A DNA stretch of 64,000 bases from Shimia sp965227725 (GTDB taxonomy: Bacteria; Pseudomonadota; Alphaproteobacteria; Rhodobacterales; Rhodobacteraceae): positions 248,001-312,000 of the forward strand of contig NZ_CBDDGH010000001.1 of NCBI RefSeq assembly GCF_965227725.1, read 5' to 3'. The translations under genes were made by a program, and so were the position numbers. The notes beneath the pieces are model-generated. The model did no database searches. It was not told the origin of the DNA and saw only the letters and a program-made list of their open reading frames with translations. Below, piece by piece: positions 24,674 to 33,158 of the stretch. Every line of letters begins with the position of its first letter. The stretch's first letter is position 1.

Positions 24674-25659
24674 TAGTTGGTGAGCTGCGCGAATAGGCCA
24701 GGCGGAAGACTTTTGGCCTCACCAACAAGATCGTCTCCGCCAAATTCAGCCATCAAGCGAAGCATTTTATCGGCAGCGATTTCATCCACAGCGGCGCCAG
24801 AGGGAATGCCCGCTCGGAAACCCGCTTTAAGTGCCGCAAATTGCGCGTCTGATTTGGCGTTCATACGAGGGCGCAAACGTTCCCATTCCGCCTCGTCAGT
24901 TGCCAAAAGCTCTTTTGCACCACGTGACGCGGCCGCTAGCCCATTTACCAAGTTTGGCTGATCGCGCAGCATTTCACCGCGCACGACGTAGCCGAGCAGA
25001 GGGGTCTTCGGATCAAGCCCCAGCGCCTGAGCAGCATCAGATACGTCAATCAGTTTGCGCATGCCGCCGGCTTCCATCTTCGCCATAAAATGCCAAAAGT
25101 TTATCGCCCCACCAAGATCCCCGGACAATGCTGTTTTAAAGATCAGCGGTGGTGCTCCGAAGACTTGTTCCGTATCTGCGGCAAGATCGACCCCATATTC
25201 TTGCTGCGCATAAGCTCTTAGGATCAGCCAGCTTTTATCGAGCGGGCCACCAGCAATACCAATTTTTTGTCCACTGAGGTCCGCAAGGGACTGTGCTGAA
25301 CTGCCCTCTGGGACCATCAATCCACCAACTGCGGTTGAGTAAGGAATGAAGACGTAGTCTTTGCCTGCTGCACGTTGCCTCGCGACCCAGATCCAGTCAG
25401 ACACGATCACATCTGTCTCACCACCTTGGAACGCCACCTTAGCGGCAGAGCCACCAGCCACGCCACTGACTTGAAGCTCAAATCCATTCGCTGTGTCTAA
25501 TCCGTGATGCTGGATCGTATCCAATTCCCAGTTCACCGTCCCAAACTTAAGAACTGCCGCGCGTAGAACCTGCGTCTCCGCGATCACCGTATTTGCTGTC
25601 AGACCAACGCTCAAACAAGCGCCGGCGACTAAGCCAACCATTCTGTCAAAATATGACAT
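24673..25659 (-). CDS. NitT/TauT-type ABC binding protein
   Basis: 328 residues, NMT1/SsuA-like fold with signal peptide (MVGLVAGACLSVGLTANTVIAE). Motifs are AVLKFGTVNWELDTI, GGETDVIVSDWIWVAR and LSGQKIGIAGGPLDKSW. The ATG at 25659 has a good GGGAGGA site; the longer frame upstream is in the promoter region. It is divergent from the dehydrogenase gene, 268 nt apart, suggesting shared control. The ligand is unknown; it may be an alcohol, an amine, a cofactor precursor or a metal-chelating compound. Confidence 0.85.
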   Translation of the reverse strand: MSYFDRMVGLVAGACLSVGLTANTVIAETQVLRAAVLKFGTVNWELDTIQHHGLDTANGFELQVSGVAGGSAAKVAFQGGETDVIVSDWIWVARQRAAGKDYVFIPYSTAVGGLMVPEGSSAQSLADLSGQKIGIAGGPLDKSWLILRAYAQQEYGVDLAADTEQVFGAPPLIFKTALSGDLGGAINFWHFMAKMEAGGMRKLIDVSDAAQALGLDPKTPLLGYVVRGEMLRDQPNLVNGLAAASRGAKELLATDEAEWERLRPRMNAKSDAQFAALKAGFRAGIPSGAAVDEIAADKMLRLMAEFGGDDLVGEAKSLPPGLFAQLTN

Positions 25660-25710
25660 CACATCCTCCCGTTTGCAGCATACTAGCATCCGGGCTTTTC
25701 TCCGGAATAC

Positions 25711-25720
25711 GACCAAAGCA
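25711..25720. promoter_or_regulatory. Candidate regulator site GACCAAAGCA
   Basis: Third location of the GACNAARGTC-like motif, between the divergent binding-protein and dehydrogenase genes, 50 nt from the former and about 210 nt from the latter. A CCGG-containing imperfect inverted repeat (25689-25706) lies next to it. Confidence 0.3.
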
Positions 25721-25927
25721 TGGGCCAATTCTGAGGAAGACCGAGCGCCCTCAACCCTGCAAACTAAGTTCATTGCTGCCTTGTCGGGTCATTCCGCACT
25801 GTCTCGAAAGTGCCTCGGCGATCTTTACGACCATTGTGCAATTTCACGAACGGGTGATCTCAAAGATAGTGACACCAGAATTTGCGCGCGCATGGACCGT
25901 TTCAGCGCATTCTACAGGGAGGACATT

Positions 25928-27691
25928 ATGAGAAGTTTATTGCTGGCCACGACGGCTGCGGTATTTTCGTTCGGCTACGCCTCAGCAGAGGTGACCGATG
26001 ACGACATCGCCAATGATTCAACGATCACCAACCAAATTGTCACCAATGGTATGGGCCGCGCGCTACAGCGTTATTCTCCGTTGGATATTCTGAACAAAGA
26101 CAACGTCAAAAACCTTGTCCCTGCCTGGGCATTTTCGCTCGGCGGCGAGAAGCAACGCGGCCAGGAAACCCAGCCGCTTGTCTATGATGGTGTGATGTAT
26201 ATCACCGGTTCCTACAGCCGGATGTACGCAATTGACATCGAAACCGGTGAAGAGCTTTGGCAATATGATGCGCGTCTGCCTGAGGGTATTCTCCCTTGTT
26301 GTGACGTCGTCAATCGCGGCGCTGCGCTCTATAAGGATCTCGTGATCTTCGGCACACTCGACGCACGCATTGTGGCGCTCAACAAAGACACAGGTGATGT
26401 GGTCTGGCGTGACAAAATCGAAGACTACAAGGCAGGGTATTCTTACACCGCGGCACCAATGATTGTGAACGGATTGGTGGTAACCGGCAATTCGGGCGGC
26501 GAATTTGGCATCGTTGGCGCAGTGCAAGCGCGTGATGCAGAGACCGGTGAGATGGTTTGGGAACGCCCGGTCATTGAGGGGCATATGGGTACCCTTAATG
26601 GTGAAGAAAGCACCATGACCGGTACACTTAATGCCACCTGGCCCGGCGACATGTGGAAGACCGGTGGCGGCGCCACCTGGCTTGGTGGATCCTATGATGC
26701 CCGCACCGACACCATCATCATGGGTGCGGGGAACCCGGCGCCGTGGAATTCCTGGCTGCGTGATGCCGGACAGAAAAACGATGGCTCTGGCGATAACCTC
26801 TATGCAGCTTCCCGCATCGGCATCGACCCGGCGACTGGCGACATCAAATGGCACTTCCAGACAACACCGCGTGAGGGATGGGACTATGACGGCGTAAATG
26901 AGGTTGTCGCCTATGACAATCGCGCCGGTGAGCAGCGATTGGCGACCGCAGATCGCAACGGTTACTTCTACGTACTGGATGCCGCAGACGGGGATTTTGT
27001 GCGCGGTGTACCGTTTGTGAAGGACATAAGTTGGTCATCTGGCCTTGATGAAAACGGCCGTCCGATCTGGGTTGAGGAAAATCGCCCGGGCGATCCAGCC
27101 GCGGCAGCTGATGGCCAAAAAGGTGAGGTGATTTTCGCGAGCCCCTCTTTCTTGGGCGGAAAAAATTGGATGCCAATGGCGTTTAGCCAAAATACCGGCA
27201 ACTTCTATGTCCCTTCCAATGAATGGGGAATGGACATTTGGAATGAGCCGATCACCTACAAAAAAGGTGCTGCCTATCTTGGCGCTGGCTTCACAATCAA
27301 ACCCAACTACGAAGATCACATCGGTAGCCTGAAAGCGATCGACCCGGACACCGGCGAACTGGTTTGGGAATTCAAGAACGATGCACCTTTGTGGGGCGGC
27401 GTGATGACCACTGCAGGCGGATTGGTCTTCACCGGTACTCCCGAAGGCAAATTTATCGCCTTCGATGATGCCACAGGAGAAATTCTCTGGTCGTTCCAAA
27501 CCGGTTCCGGCATTGTCGGTCAGCCCGTCACTTGGGAACAAAACGGGGAGCAATATGTCTCAATCATTTCCGGTTGGGGCGGCGCTGTTCCACTTTGGGG
27601 CGGAGAAGTTGCCAAGAAGGTGAACTATCTGAACCAAGGCGGCATGCTTTGGACTTTCCGCCTGCCCAAGCAACTGGCCTCTGCGGACTAA
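25928..27691 (+). CDS. PQQ-dependent, probably lanthanide-dependent alcohol dehydrogenase
   Basis: 587 residues, periplasmic quinoprotein oxidising alcohols to aldehydes. The signal peptide is 1-20, followed by an eight-bladed propeller with tryptophan-docking repeats. The vicinal cysteines C124-C125 (LPCCDVVNRG) contact PQQ. Metal and catalytic residues are E192 (GGEFG), N269 (GAGNP), D319 and D321 in WDYDGVNE. The second Asp of DYD is the mark of lanthanide-dependent enzymes (XoxF, ExaF, PedH); calcium enzymes of the MxaF type have DYA. The segment GGGATWLGGSYD is closer to ethanol-type (ExaF/PedH) enzymes than to XoxF, so short-chain alcohols other than methanol are likely substrates. The ATG at 25928 follows GGGAGG; the frame continues upstream without a usable start. 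Confidence 0.88.
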   Translation: MRSLLLATTAAVFSFGYASAEVTDDDIANDSTITNQIVTNGMGRALQRYSPLDILNKDNVKNLVPAWAFSLGGEKQRGQETQPLVYDGVMYITGSYSRMYAIDIETGEELWQYDARLPEGILPCCDVVNRGAALYKDLVIFGTLDARIVALNKDTGDVVWRDKIEDYKAGYSYTAAPMIVNGLVVTGNSGGEFGIVGAVQARDAETGEMVWERPVIEGHMGTLNGEESTMTGTLNATWPGDMWKTGGGATWLGGSYDARTDTIIMGAGNPAPWNSWLRDAGQKNDGSGDNLYAASRIGIDPATGDIKWHFQTTPREGWDYDGVNEVVAYDNRAGEQRLATADRNGYFYVLDAADGDFVRGVPFVKDISWSSGLDENGRPIWVEENRPGDPAAAADGQKGEVIFASPSFLGGKNWMPMAFSQNTGNFYVPSNEWGMDIWNEPITYKKGAAYLGAGFTIKPNYEDHIGSLKAIDPDTGELVWEFKNDAPLWGGVMTTAGGLVFTGTPEGKFIAFDDATGEILWSFQTGSGIVGQPVTWEQNGEQYVSIISGWGGAVPLWGGEVAKKVNYLNQGGMLWTFRLPKQLASAD

Positions 27692-27717
27692 TCAATCAGA
27701 ATCTGTACGAAATCTAG

Positions 27718-27747
27718 ACGGCGCGCGTTTGGCGCGCCGTTTGCTTT
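27718..27747. terminator. Rho-independent terminator between converging genes
   Basis: ACGGCGCGC-GTTTG-GCGCGCCGT, a perfect 9-bp stem, followed by TTGCTTT on the plus strand. It lies 26 nt after the dehydrogenase stop and before the end of the minus-strand catabolic operon at 27756. Confidence 0.85.
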
Positions 27748-27755
27748 GAAGAAGT

Positions 27756-28124
27756 TCAAGCAGCGAATGCGTCAGCAACATCTCTAGCCTTCACCAGGCT
27801 ACGTCCCTCGCAAATTACCATACCATCCGGAGTAAGGCAGCTGGCCCACAAGTCCACAAGATGCTTCTCTGGCCGCAAGCGCGTTATCTGCACCTTGGCT
27901 TGCAATGCGACCTCAAGTGGAGCTGGCGCTTTAAATACAAGCTCTTGCTTCAGATAGTTTGTCCCAGAACCTGGTAGCTTTACGCCTAATAAATAGGAAA
28001 ACAGAGCGGCTATCAGCGGCTCCGGTACACTCTCCGCCTGCGCACCACTCAGCGTCTCGTAGAGCGCAAGATCATCGCGCGTGTAAGTGCGTGTGATTTC
28101 GGCACATTGACCAACACTCAACAT
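27756..28124 (-). CDS. MaoC-like hot-dog protein lacking the catalytic Asp/His
   Basis: 122 residues, hot-dog fold like MaoC hydratases (YETLSG start, GTNYLKQELVFKAPAPLEVAL beta strand). The hydratase motif D-x-N-x-x-H seen in its neighbour is absent here: after SGAQAES the sequence goes straight to VPEPLIAALFSYLLG. It therefore looks like the non-catalytic half of a heterodimeric hydratase, with the upstream gene as the active half. The ATG at 28124 overlaps that gene's stop by 7 nt. It is the last gene of the catabolic operon. Confidence 0.7.
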   Translation of the reverse strand: MLSVGQCAEITRTYTRDDLALYETLSGAQAESVPEPLIAALFSYLLGVKLPGSGTNYLKQELVFKAPAPLEVALQAKVQITRLRPEKHLVDLWASCLTPDGMVICEGRSLVKARDVADAFAA

Positions 28125-28474
28125 GCGATTTCTGCCTCCCCGATCAGGCACGCTGCGCCATCAGCTTCTCTGGTGACTCGCATTTGCAAATAACCCGCCC
28201 TCTCCTCGACTATCCGTAGGTTCAAGGCTTCACCCGCGAAGGCAGGGTTGGGAAACATCATGCTCTGGCTCACCTGCGCAATCTTTGGGTCATAGCGTTT
28301 AAGTACGCCCCAAAGCTTGCTGTAAATCAGCATCCCATGGCTCACCGTGCGTCCAAAGGCCGTTGTGGCGCAAAAGTTGGGGTCCACATGGATCGCATTG
28401 TCATCGCCTGACACCTCGGCAAAAGCATCAAACTCCGCTTGCGTGGGCACCCAACGTTCGTGCAGGTCAATCAT
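28118..28474 (-). CDS. MaoC-like enoyl-CoA hydratase, catalytic subunit
   Basis: 118 residues, a single hot-dog domain. The active-site motif is VSGDDNAIHVDPNFC followed by FGRTVSHGMLIYSKLWG, giving the Asp and His used for hydration of enoyl-CoA. The ATG at 28474 (MIDLHERWVP) overlaps the CoA-ligase stop by 8 nt and is preferred over longer frames inside the ligase gene. With the degenerate MaoC gene downstream it probably forms a heterodimer acting on a bulky or branched acyl-CoA. Confidence 0.8.
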   Translation of the reverse strand: MIDLHERWVPTQAEFDAFAEVSGDDNAIHVDPNFCATTAFGRTVSHGMLIYSKLWGVLKRYDPKIAQVSQSMMFPNPAFAGEALNLRIVEERAGYLQMRVTREADGAACLIGEAEIAC

Positions 28475-29957
28475 GGTAAAACATCTCCCTGAGGTCTGGT
28501 TTACAGACCTTGCCCGCCGCTGTGCGCGGGAAGTCCTCCACGATGCGGACATGCGCAGGAACCTTGTAGCCCGCTAATCGCTCGCGGCACCAAGGGCGCA
28601 GCGTCTCCGGCTCAAGTCTCTCTTGAGGGCGCAACATCACAAAAGCGGCCCCTACCTCGCCCCACTTGTTATCCGCGATACCTACGACTGCGGTTTCCAG
28701 AATGGCTGGGTGCGCGTTCAACACCCGCTCCACTTCCGCCGGATAGACGTTTTCTCCACCGGAAATGAACATGTCTTTGATGCGGTCCACGATATAGTAG
28801 TAACCGTCCTCATCCCGCCGCGCGACATCCCCGGTTGCCAACCACCCACCCTCGGTGAAAGTCTTTGCAGTGGCCTCCGGATTGCCAAAATAACCCGGCG
28901 TGATCCCTGGCCCACGCAACTGCAGTTCGCCCGCTCCGATCTCGCCCTCCGGCACGCCAGCAAGCCGCACGTCGACCAGACTCTGCGGTCGCCCCACCGA
29001 GCCAATTTTCTCCGCCGCATGAGCCTGATCCATCAAAAATACCGTCGGCCCCGTCTCTGTCATGCCCATGCCGTTCAGCACCTTCGCGCCTTTTGCAGCG
29101 AAGAAACGGATCAACGGCTCTGGCAAAGGCGCGCCGCCACAGCCACAGCGGATCGACGCCCAATCCAACGCACCCACTTCGGGCATCAGCGACAGCGCCT
29201 GATAAATCGCGGGCACACCGAAGAACTGATTGATCCGGTCAGAGGCCAGCAGCTCAAACAGCACCTCTTCTTCAAATTTGGGCAGGATTGTCGAACTGCC
29301 ACCATTGAGAAACACAGGTAGTGTATAGAGATTGATCCCCGCCGTATGAAACAGCGGCAGGAAACACACCGCGCGATCTGTGGACGCAATATCGATGGCT
29401 TGCCCGATATTGATCGCATTTGCCCAAGCCATCCGAGCGGTCTGGATCACCGCTTTCGGAAGCCCGGTGGTGCCGGATGTGAAGAGCAGATACCAAGGCC
29501 GCTCCACCGGAACCGGCGCATTCAACGTTGCGCCGCCAGCGGCGATCCAGCCTGCAATATCGTCCTCAATCGTCGCAAGCGCCGCGCCGCATTCTGCAGC
29601 CACCTCGCGCGCGGTGCTCTCAAACTCCGCGTCCGTGATCACCAGCTTTATGCCAACGCCATCCAGCGTTTCGACAAGTTCAGGCGTTGGTTGCCGCCAA
29701 TTCAGCGGGCACAGGATGATCCCGGTTTTCTGACAGGCAAACAGCGCAATGAAAAACTCCGCCCGGTTAAGACAGATGATCGCCACCCGGTCCCCTTCTG
29801 CCAGACCCTGCGCCAGAAATCCCGCCGCAACCGCATTGGCCGCCGCATTGATCTGCGCAAAGCTCCAGTCACGACCGGTCGTCGTGTCATGAAACGCAAG
29901 CGCATCCGGGCTCAGCTCCGCCCTCTTCGCCGCCATATCTGGGATCACATCAAACAT
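28467..29957 (-). CDS. Acyl-CoA ligase (AMP-forming)
   Basis: 496 residues of the ANL superfamily. The phosphate loop is LLFTSGTTGLPKAV, the A5 motif is NGMGMTETGP, the A7 motif is WLATGDVARRDEDGYYYIVDR, and the A10 lysine is in PRTAAGKVCKPDLRE. It activates a carboxylic acid to its CoA thioester, presumably the compound imported by the Liv-type transporter of the same operon. The ATG at 29957 is preferred; a GTG 9 nt upstream overlaps the hydratase stop by 4 nt and is also possible. The substrate cannot be read from the sequence. Confidence 0.87.
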   Translation of the reverse strand: MFDVIPDMAAKRAELSPDALAFHDTTTGRDWSFAQINAAANAVAAGFLAQGLAEGDRVAIICLNRAEFFIALFACQKTGIILCPLNWRQPTPELVETLDGVGIKLVITDAEFESTAREVAAECGAALATIEDDIAGWIAAGGATLNAPVPVERPWYLLFTSGTTGLPKAVIQTARMAWANAINIGQAIDIASTDRAVCFLPLFHTAGINLYTLPVFLNGGSSTILPKFEEEVLFELLASDRINQFFGVPAIYQALSLMPEVGALDWASIRCGCGGAPLPEPLIRFFAAKGAKVLNGMGMTETGPTVFLMDQAHAAEKIGSVGRPQSLVDVRLAGVPEGEIGAGELQLRGPGITPGYFGNPEATAKTFTEGGWLATGDVARRDEDGYYYIVDRIKDMFISGGENVYPAEVERVLNAHPAILETAVVGIADNKWGEVGAAFVMLRPQERLEPETLRPWCRERLAGYKVPAHVRIVEDFPRTAAGKVCKPDLREMFYHD

Positions 29958-29962
29958 CGCTC

Positions 29963-30730
29963 TCACCCGGTTGGTTGGAAAAATTTCTGCATGCGCGCCA
30001 AGGTCTCCTTCCGCCCAATCAACTTGCGAAAGGCCTCGGTCTCCGCGCTTAACCCTGCCCGAACGGCGGCCCGACGCGCGTCATTCCAAAGCAGCGCCTT
30101 GCTGGCCAAAGCCGCGCCGGTATCAACCGCCGCCAGCAAATCCATCGCGCGCACCTCTGGCGTGTCATCCACGGCCTGCACCAGCCCAAGCCGCATCAAC
30201 TCGGTAACCCCTTGCCGATGGTTCGCCATCAACCAGCTTTGTGCAGGCCCCACGCCAATCAACTCTGGCAACAGCGCAGACCAGCCGCCATCTGGCGCAA
30301 ACCCCATGACGCCATAGTATGGCTGCATAAACGCGTCAGGTGCCGCCACCGCCAGATCAGACGCAAAGAGCAGCCCCGCTGAACCTCCCGTCGTGGCGCC
30401 GCGCAGGGCTGAGACGATCACCACCGGCATCTCCAGCATGCGGATCACCAATTCCTGCAACGCTGGTACTACCCGCTCCGCATAAGCCTCCGCCTCACCC
30501 CGCATGGCAGCATCGAGGAACCTGCTAACGTCCCCGCCAGTGGAGAAATTGCGCCCCCCTGTGATCAGCGCCCTCTGCGCGCCAGACTGCTCCAGCGTGT
30601 CAAAGGCCCGATGCAAATCCGCCAGAAACGCAGGTTCCAACGCATTCGCCCGCGGTGCCTGCATCTGGATACAGAAACACGGCTCTCCATCCGCCAAAAT
30701 CTTGGTTTCGCAGAAAACCCGATCACTCAT
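29963..30730 (-). CDS. Enoyl-CoA hydratase/isomerase family protein
   Basis: 255 residues, crotonase fold. The oxyanion-hole segments are ALITGGRNFSTGGDVSRFL and VVSALRGATTGGSAGLLFASDLAVAA. The position of the first catalytic Glu (usually E144) is in MGFAPDGGWSALLPELIG, where Asp/Gly replace the typical Glu pattern, so it may be an isomerase or thioesterase-like member rather than a classic hydratase. It overlaps TetR by 4 nt and the ligase by up to 4 nt. Confidence 0.8.
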   Translation of the reverse strand: MSDRVFCETKILADGEPCFCIQMQAPRANALEPAFLADLHRAFDTLEQSGAQRALITGGRNFSTGGDVSRFLDAAMRGEAEAYAERVVPALQELVIRMLEMPVVIVSALRGATTGGSAGLLFASDLAVAAPDAFMQPYYGVMGFAPDGGWSALLPELIGVGPAQSWLMANHRQGVTELMRLGLVQAVDDTPEVRAMDLLAAVDTGAALASKALLWNDARRAAVRAGLSAETEAFRKLIGRKETLARMQKFFQPTG

Positions 30731-31323
30731 GGCGCCAGCCCTTCACAGATGAACCGATGCGCCTCAGCCACCACCCGGTCGATGTCAGCCTCTTCCTGCC
30801 AAAGCACGAAACGCTCTCCAAGGGTCTTCGCAATCCCCATCAGAGCCCAGGCCCGCACCTCCGCGTCACCTGCCGAAATCTCACCCTTCTGCACTGCCTG
30901 CTCAAGCTGCTCCGCATAGGCCTGCCCAAACGCCATGTAGTAGTCGCGGTAGGCTTCCGGATCGACAAAACGCGCCTCCTCGACGATGCGGTACTGCATC
31001 GGGCGATCCCGCACGACAATGAGATAAGCCTCAAGCCCCGCGCGTTCCGCCTCAAGCCGATTGGCAGCCCCCGCGATGCGCTCCGCAGCCTGCGAGCGTG
31101 TCGCGTGCCCCATGTCCTGCACCAACTCGCGGAACACCTCATCCTTGCTAGAAAAATAGATATAGAAGGTGCCCAGCGCTGTCTCGGCAGCGCGGGTTAT
31201 GTCCGCGATAGAAGCGGCCACGAAGCCCTTTTCTCCAATCACTTGCTCCGCGGCAGCAAGGATTTTGGCGCGGCGCTCGACACCGCGTTTAGTTTTGGGC
31301 TGTGCACTGGCTGGTTTGTTCAT
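30727..31323 (-). CDS. TetR-family transcriptional regulator
   Basis: 198 residues. The N-terminal helix-turn-helix is in RRAKILAAAEQVIGEKGFVAASIADITRAAETALGTFYIYFSSKDEVF (residues about 17-64, typical TetR). The ligand-binding C-terminal domain has no named motif. It is encoded in the middle of the catabolic operon, overlapping its neighbours, and probably represses the operon until an acyl-CoA intermediate appears. A perfect palindrome upstream of the first gene (36953-36972) is the likely binding site. Confidence 0.88.
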   Translation of the reverse strand: MNKPASAQPKTKRGVERRAKILAAAEQVIGEKGFVAASIADITRAAETALGTFYIYFSSKDEVFRELVQDMGHATRSQAAERIAGAANRLEAERAGLEAYLIVVRDRPMQYRIVEEARFVDPEAYRDYYMAFGQAYAEQLEQAVQKGEISAGDAEVRAWALMGIAKTLGERFVLWQEEADIDRVVAEAHRFICEGLAP

Positions 31324-32102
31324 CAGATTTCTTCTCTGTATTTCAACGGCATCGCCAGCCCCTCAGCGGCGACAAAACTTCGGATGGCATCACAAAAAGC
31401 TTCTGGCTCTTCCAAATGTGGTGAATGCCCGGAATGTTCAAAACGCGCCACAGCCGCGCGCGGCGCCTTTGACGCGATCCAATGCGCCACGGCTTCGCTG
31501 TAAAGTCGGCTCTGCGACCCCGTGCAAACAAGGTACGGCACATCAATCTGCGAAATCACCTCGCGCGCATCCATCGCTACCAGATCATCCCAAAGCGGGC
31601 GCAACCCGGCTGGGTCTTGCGCGCGCAGAAGCGCCTGTGCTGCCTCCCGGCTCAAAGTCGGGGTACTGCCGCGGGCAAACATATTGCGCGAAATACTCTG
31701 AGAAAGCCGTGGCCAGGTCGGGACGATCTTCTCAGAGGTTGCAAGGATCGCCTCGGCACTCTGCCCAATCAATCCAAGACCCCAATCCGCATCCGGCAAC
31801 ATGCGCGGGCTCATATCTATGGTCACAAGCGCGCGTAAAGCCGACGTGCCGTGTCGCTTAACATAGCGCCACGCCGCTGCGGCACCCATCGACCAGCCAA
31901 CAAGAATAGGCCGATCCAGCTGCTCGGTCCACCGCTCTGCAACAGACGCACAATCCTCAAGGCTGGTAACCCCGCCGCCCTCACCACACCCGGTCAAATC
32001 CGGGGCATGGCATGTGAAATCTGGCCCCAGACGCGCGGCGACATCGTCAAACACCGCCCCACTCATGGCCCACCCATGTAAAAATAGTACCGGAATGCTC
32101 AT
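31323..32102 (-). CDS. Alpha/beta hydrolase (BioH-like)
   Basis: 259 residues. The oxyanion motif is LFLHGWAMSG, the nucleophile is in GWSMGAAAAW, and the histidine in GHSPHLEEPEAF. The acid residue is not clear: where Asp is expected the sequence reads VCTGSQSRLYS. It may be an esterase, thioesterase or C-C hydrolase. It resembles BioH by the GWSMG motif, but the catabolic operon around it suggests a role in releasing or processing the imported acid. It overlaps livM by 4 nt. Confidence 0.75.
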   Translation of the reverse strand: MSIPVLFLHGWAMSGAVFDDVAARLGPDFTCHAPDLTGCGEGGGVTSLEDCASVAERWTEQLDRPILVGWSMGAAAAWRYVKRHGTSALRALVTIDMSPRMLPDADWGLGLIGQSAEAILATSEKIVPTWPRLSQSISRNMFARGSTPTLSREAAQALLRAQDPAGLRPLWDDLVAMDAREVISQIDVPYLVCTGSQSRLYSEAVAHWIASKAPRAAVARFEHSGHSPHLEEPEAFCDAIRSFVAAEGLAMPLKYREEI

Positions 32103-33157
32103 GACGCGCGCCGTTCACGCAGGCGACCCACTATGCCCGTCGGAAAGAAATAGACGCTCAGGATAAACATAATGCCCAGCCACATGAGCCAGCGATCCGG
32201 GTCCAACAGATGCGGGATCAACGGCAGGGAAGCGGTGGCCTCGGACGCGCTGCCCATCAGGTTCTGCAGATAGGTCTGCGCCAGAATAAACAGCGTTGCG
32301 CCCAGCACAGCCCCATACATCGTGCCCATGCCGCCAATTACCACCATCAGCAGGATATCCAGCATGATCTCAAAGCTCAGCGTGGTGTCCGGCCCGACAT
32401 AACGCAACCAGATCGCAAACAGGCTCCCCGCCAATGCCGCCGTCGCCGCAGAGAGGCACGTCGCCGCAGTGCGATACCAGACCACGCGATAGCCAATCGC
32501 CTCCGCGCGAAAATCATTCTCACGGATGGCCTGCAAAACGCGCCCAAAGGGCGAATTCACAATACGCAGCAGCACTAGGAACAAAATCAGCGACGCACCA
32601 AAGACCAGATAGTAGTTCAGTATTTTCCCGCTGATCTTCGTGCCCATGAACTCGCCCATGCGATTGGCGGAGGTCAGCGCACGCGGAATTTTATAGGTCA
32701 ATCCATCCTCACCACCGGTGATGCTCGAAAACTGCGACACGAGCACCGCCACAGCCGAGGCCACAGCGAGCGTGATCATGGCAAAGAAAATAGCGCGCAC
32801 CCGCAGGCTGAAAAGCCCGATCAACAACGCCAGAACCACAGCGGCCAAAGCGCCCGCCAGCGTGCCCACCGCGAGTGCATCAAAGCCGCGCCCCATGTGG
32901 GTCGAGGCCAAGGCCACTCCATACGCGCCAAGGCCAAAGAACATCGTATGGGCAAAGCTCACAATCCCGCCGTAGCCCAAAAGCAGATCATAGCTTGCGA
33001 CTAGCAGGATGTAGATACAAATTCGCGCAGCGGTATCGAGTGGCCGCACGCCCTCAAAGATAAACGGCGCGCCAGCCAGGCAAATCAGGATCAACAACAG
33101 CAGCGCTGTCAGGATGGCGGAACGGGGCTGATCCCCGGAAAGCAGTTTGACGATCAT
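32099..33157 (-). CDS. livM: Branched-chain amino acid-type ABC permease LivM
   Basis: 352 residues, about ten transmembrane segments, BPD_transp_2 family. Conserved stretches include LLLGYGGIVSFAHTMFFGLGAYGVAL and the ATPase-contact region YRTAATCLSAATAALAGSL. It pairs with LivH, encoded 1 nt upstream. HAAT-type importers take up amino acids but also many aromatic or alicyclic carboxylates; the CoA ligase and hydratases of this operon favour a carboxylic acid substrate. Confidence 0.88.
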   Translation of the reverse strand: MIVKLLSGDQPRSAILTALLLLILICLAGAPFIFEGVRPLDTAARICIYILLVASYDLLLGYGGIVSFAHTMFFGLGAYGVALASTHMGRGFDALAVGTLAGALAAVVLALLIGLFSLRVRAIFFAMITLAVASAVAVLVSQFSSITGGEDGLTYKIPRALTSANRMGEFMGTKISGKILNYYLVFGASLILFLVLLRIVNSPFGRVLQAIRENDFRAEAIGYRVVWYRTAATCLSAATAALAGSLFAIWLRYVGPDTTLSFEIMLDILLMVVIGGMGTMYGAVLGATLFILAQTYLQNLMGSASEATASLPLIPHLLDPDRWLMWLGIMFILSVYFFPTGIVGRLRERRAS

Positions 33158-33158
33158 C

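Noticed and set aside
25673..25927. N-terminal extension of the dehydrogenase
   Set aside because: The frame stays open upstream, but the ATG at 25928 has a strong ribosome-binding site and starts a signal peptide; the extension has no sense as a leader.
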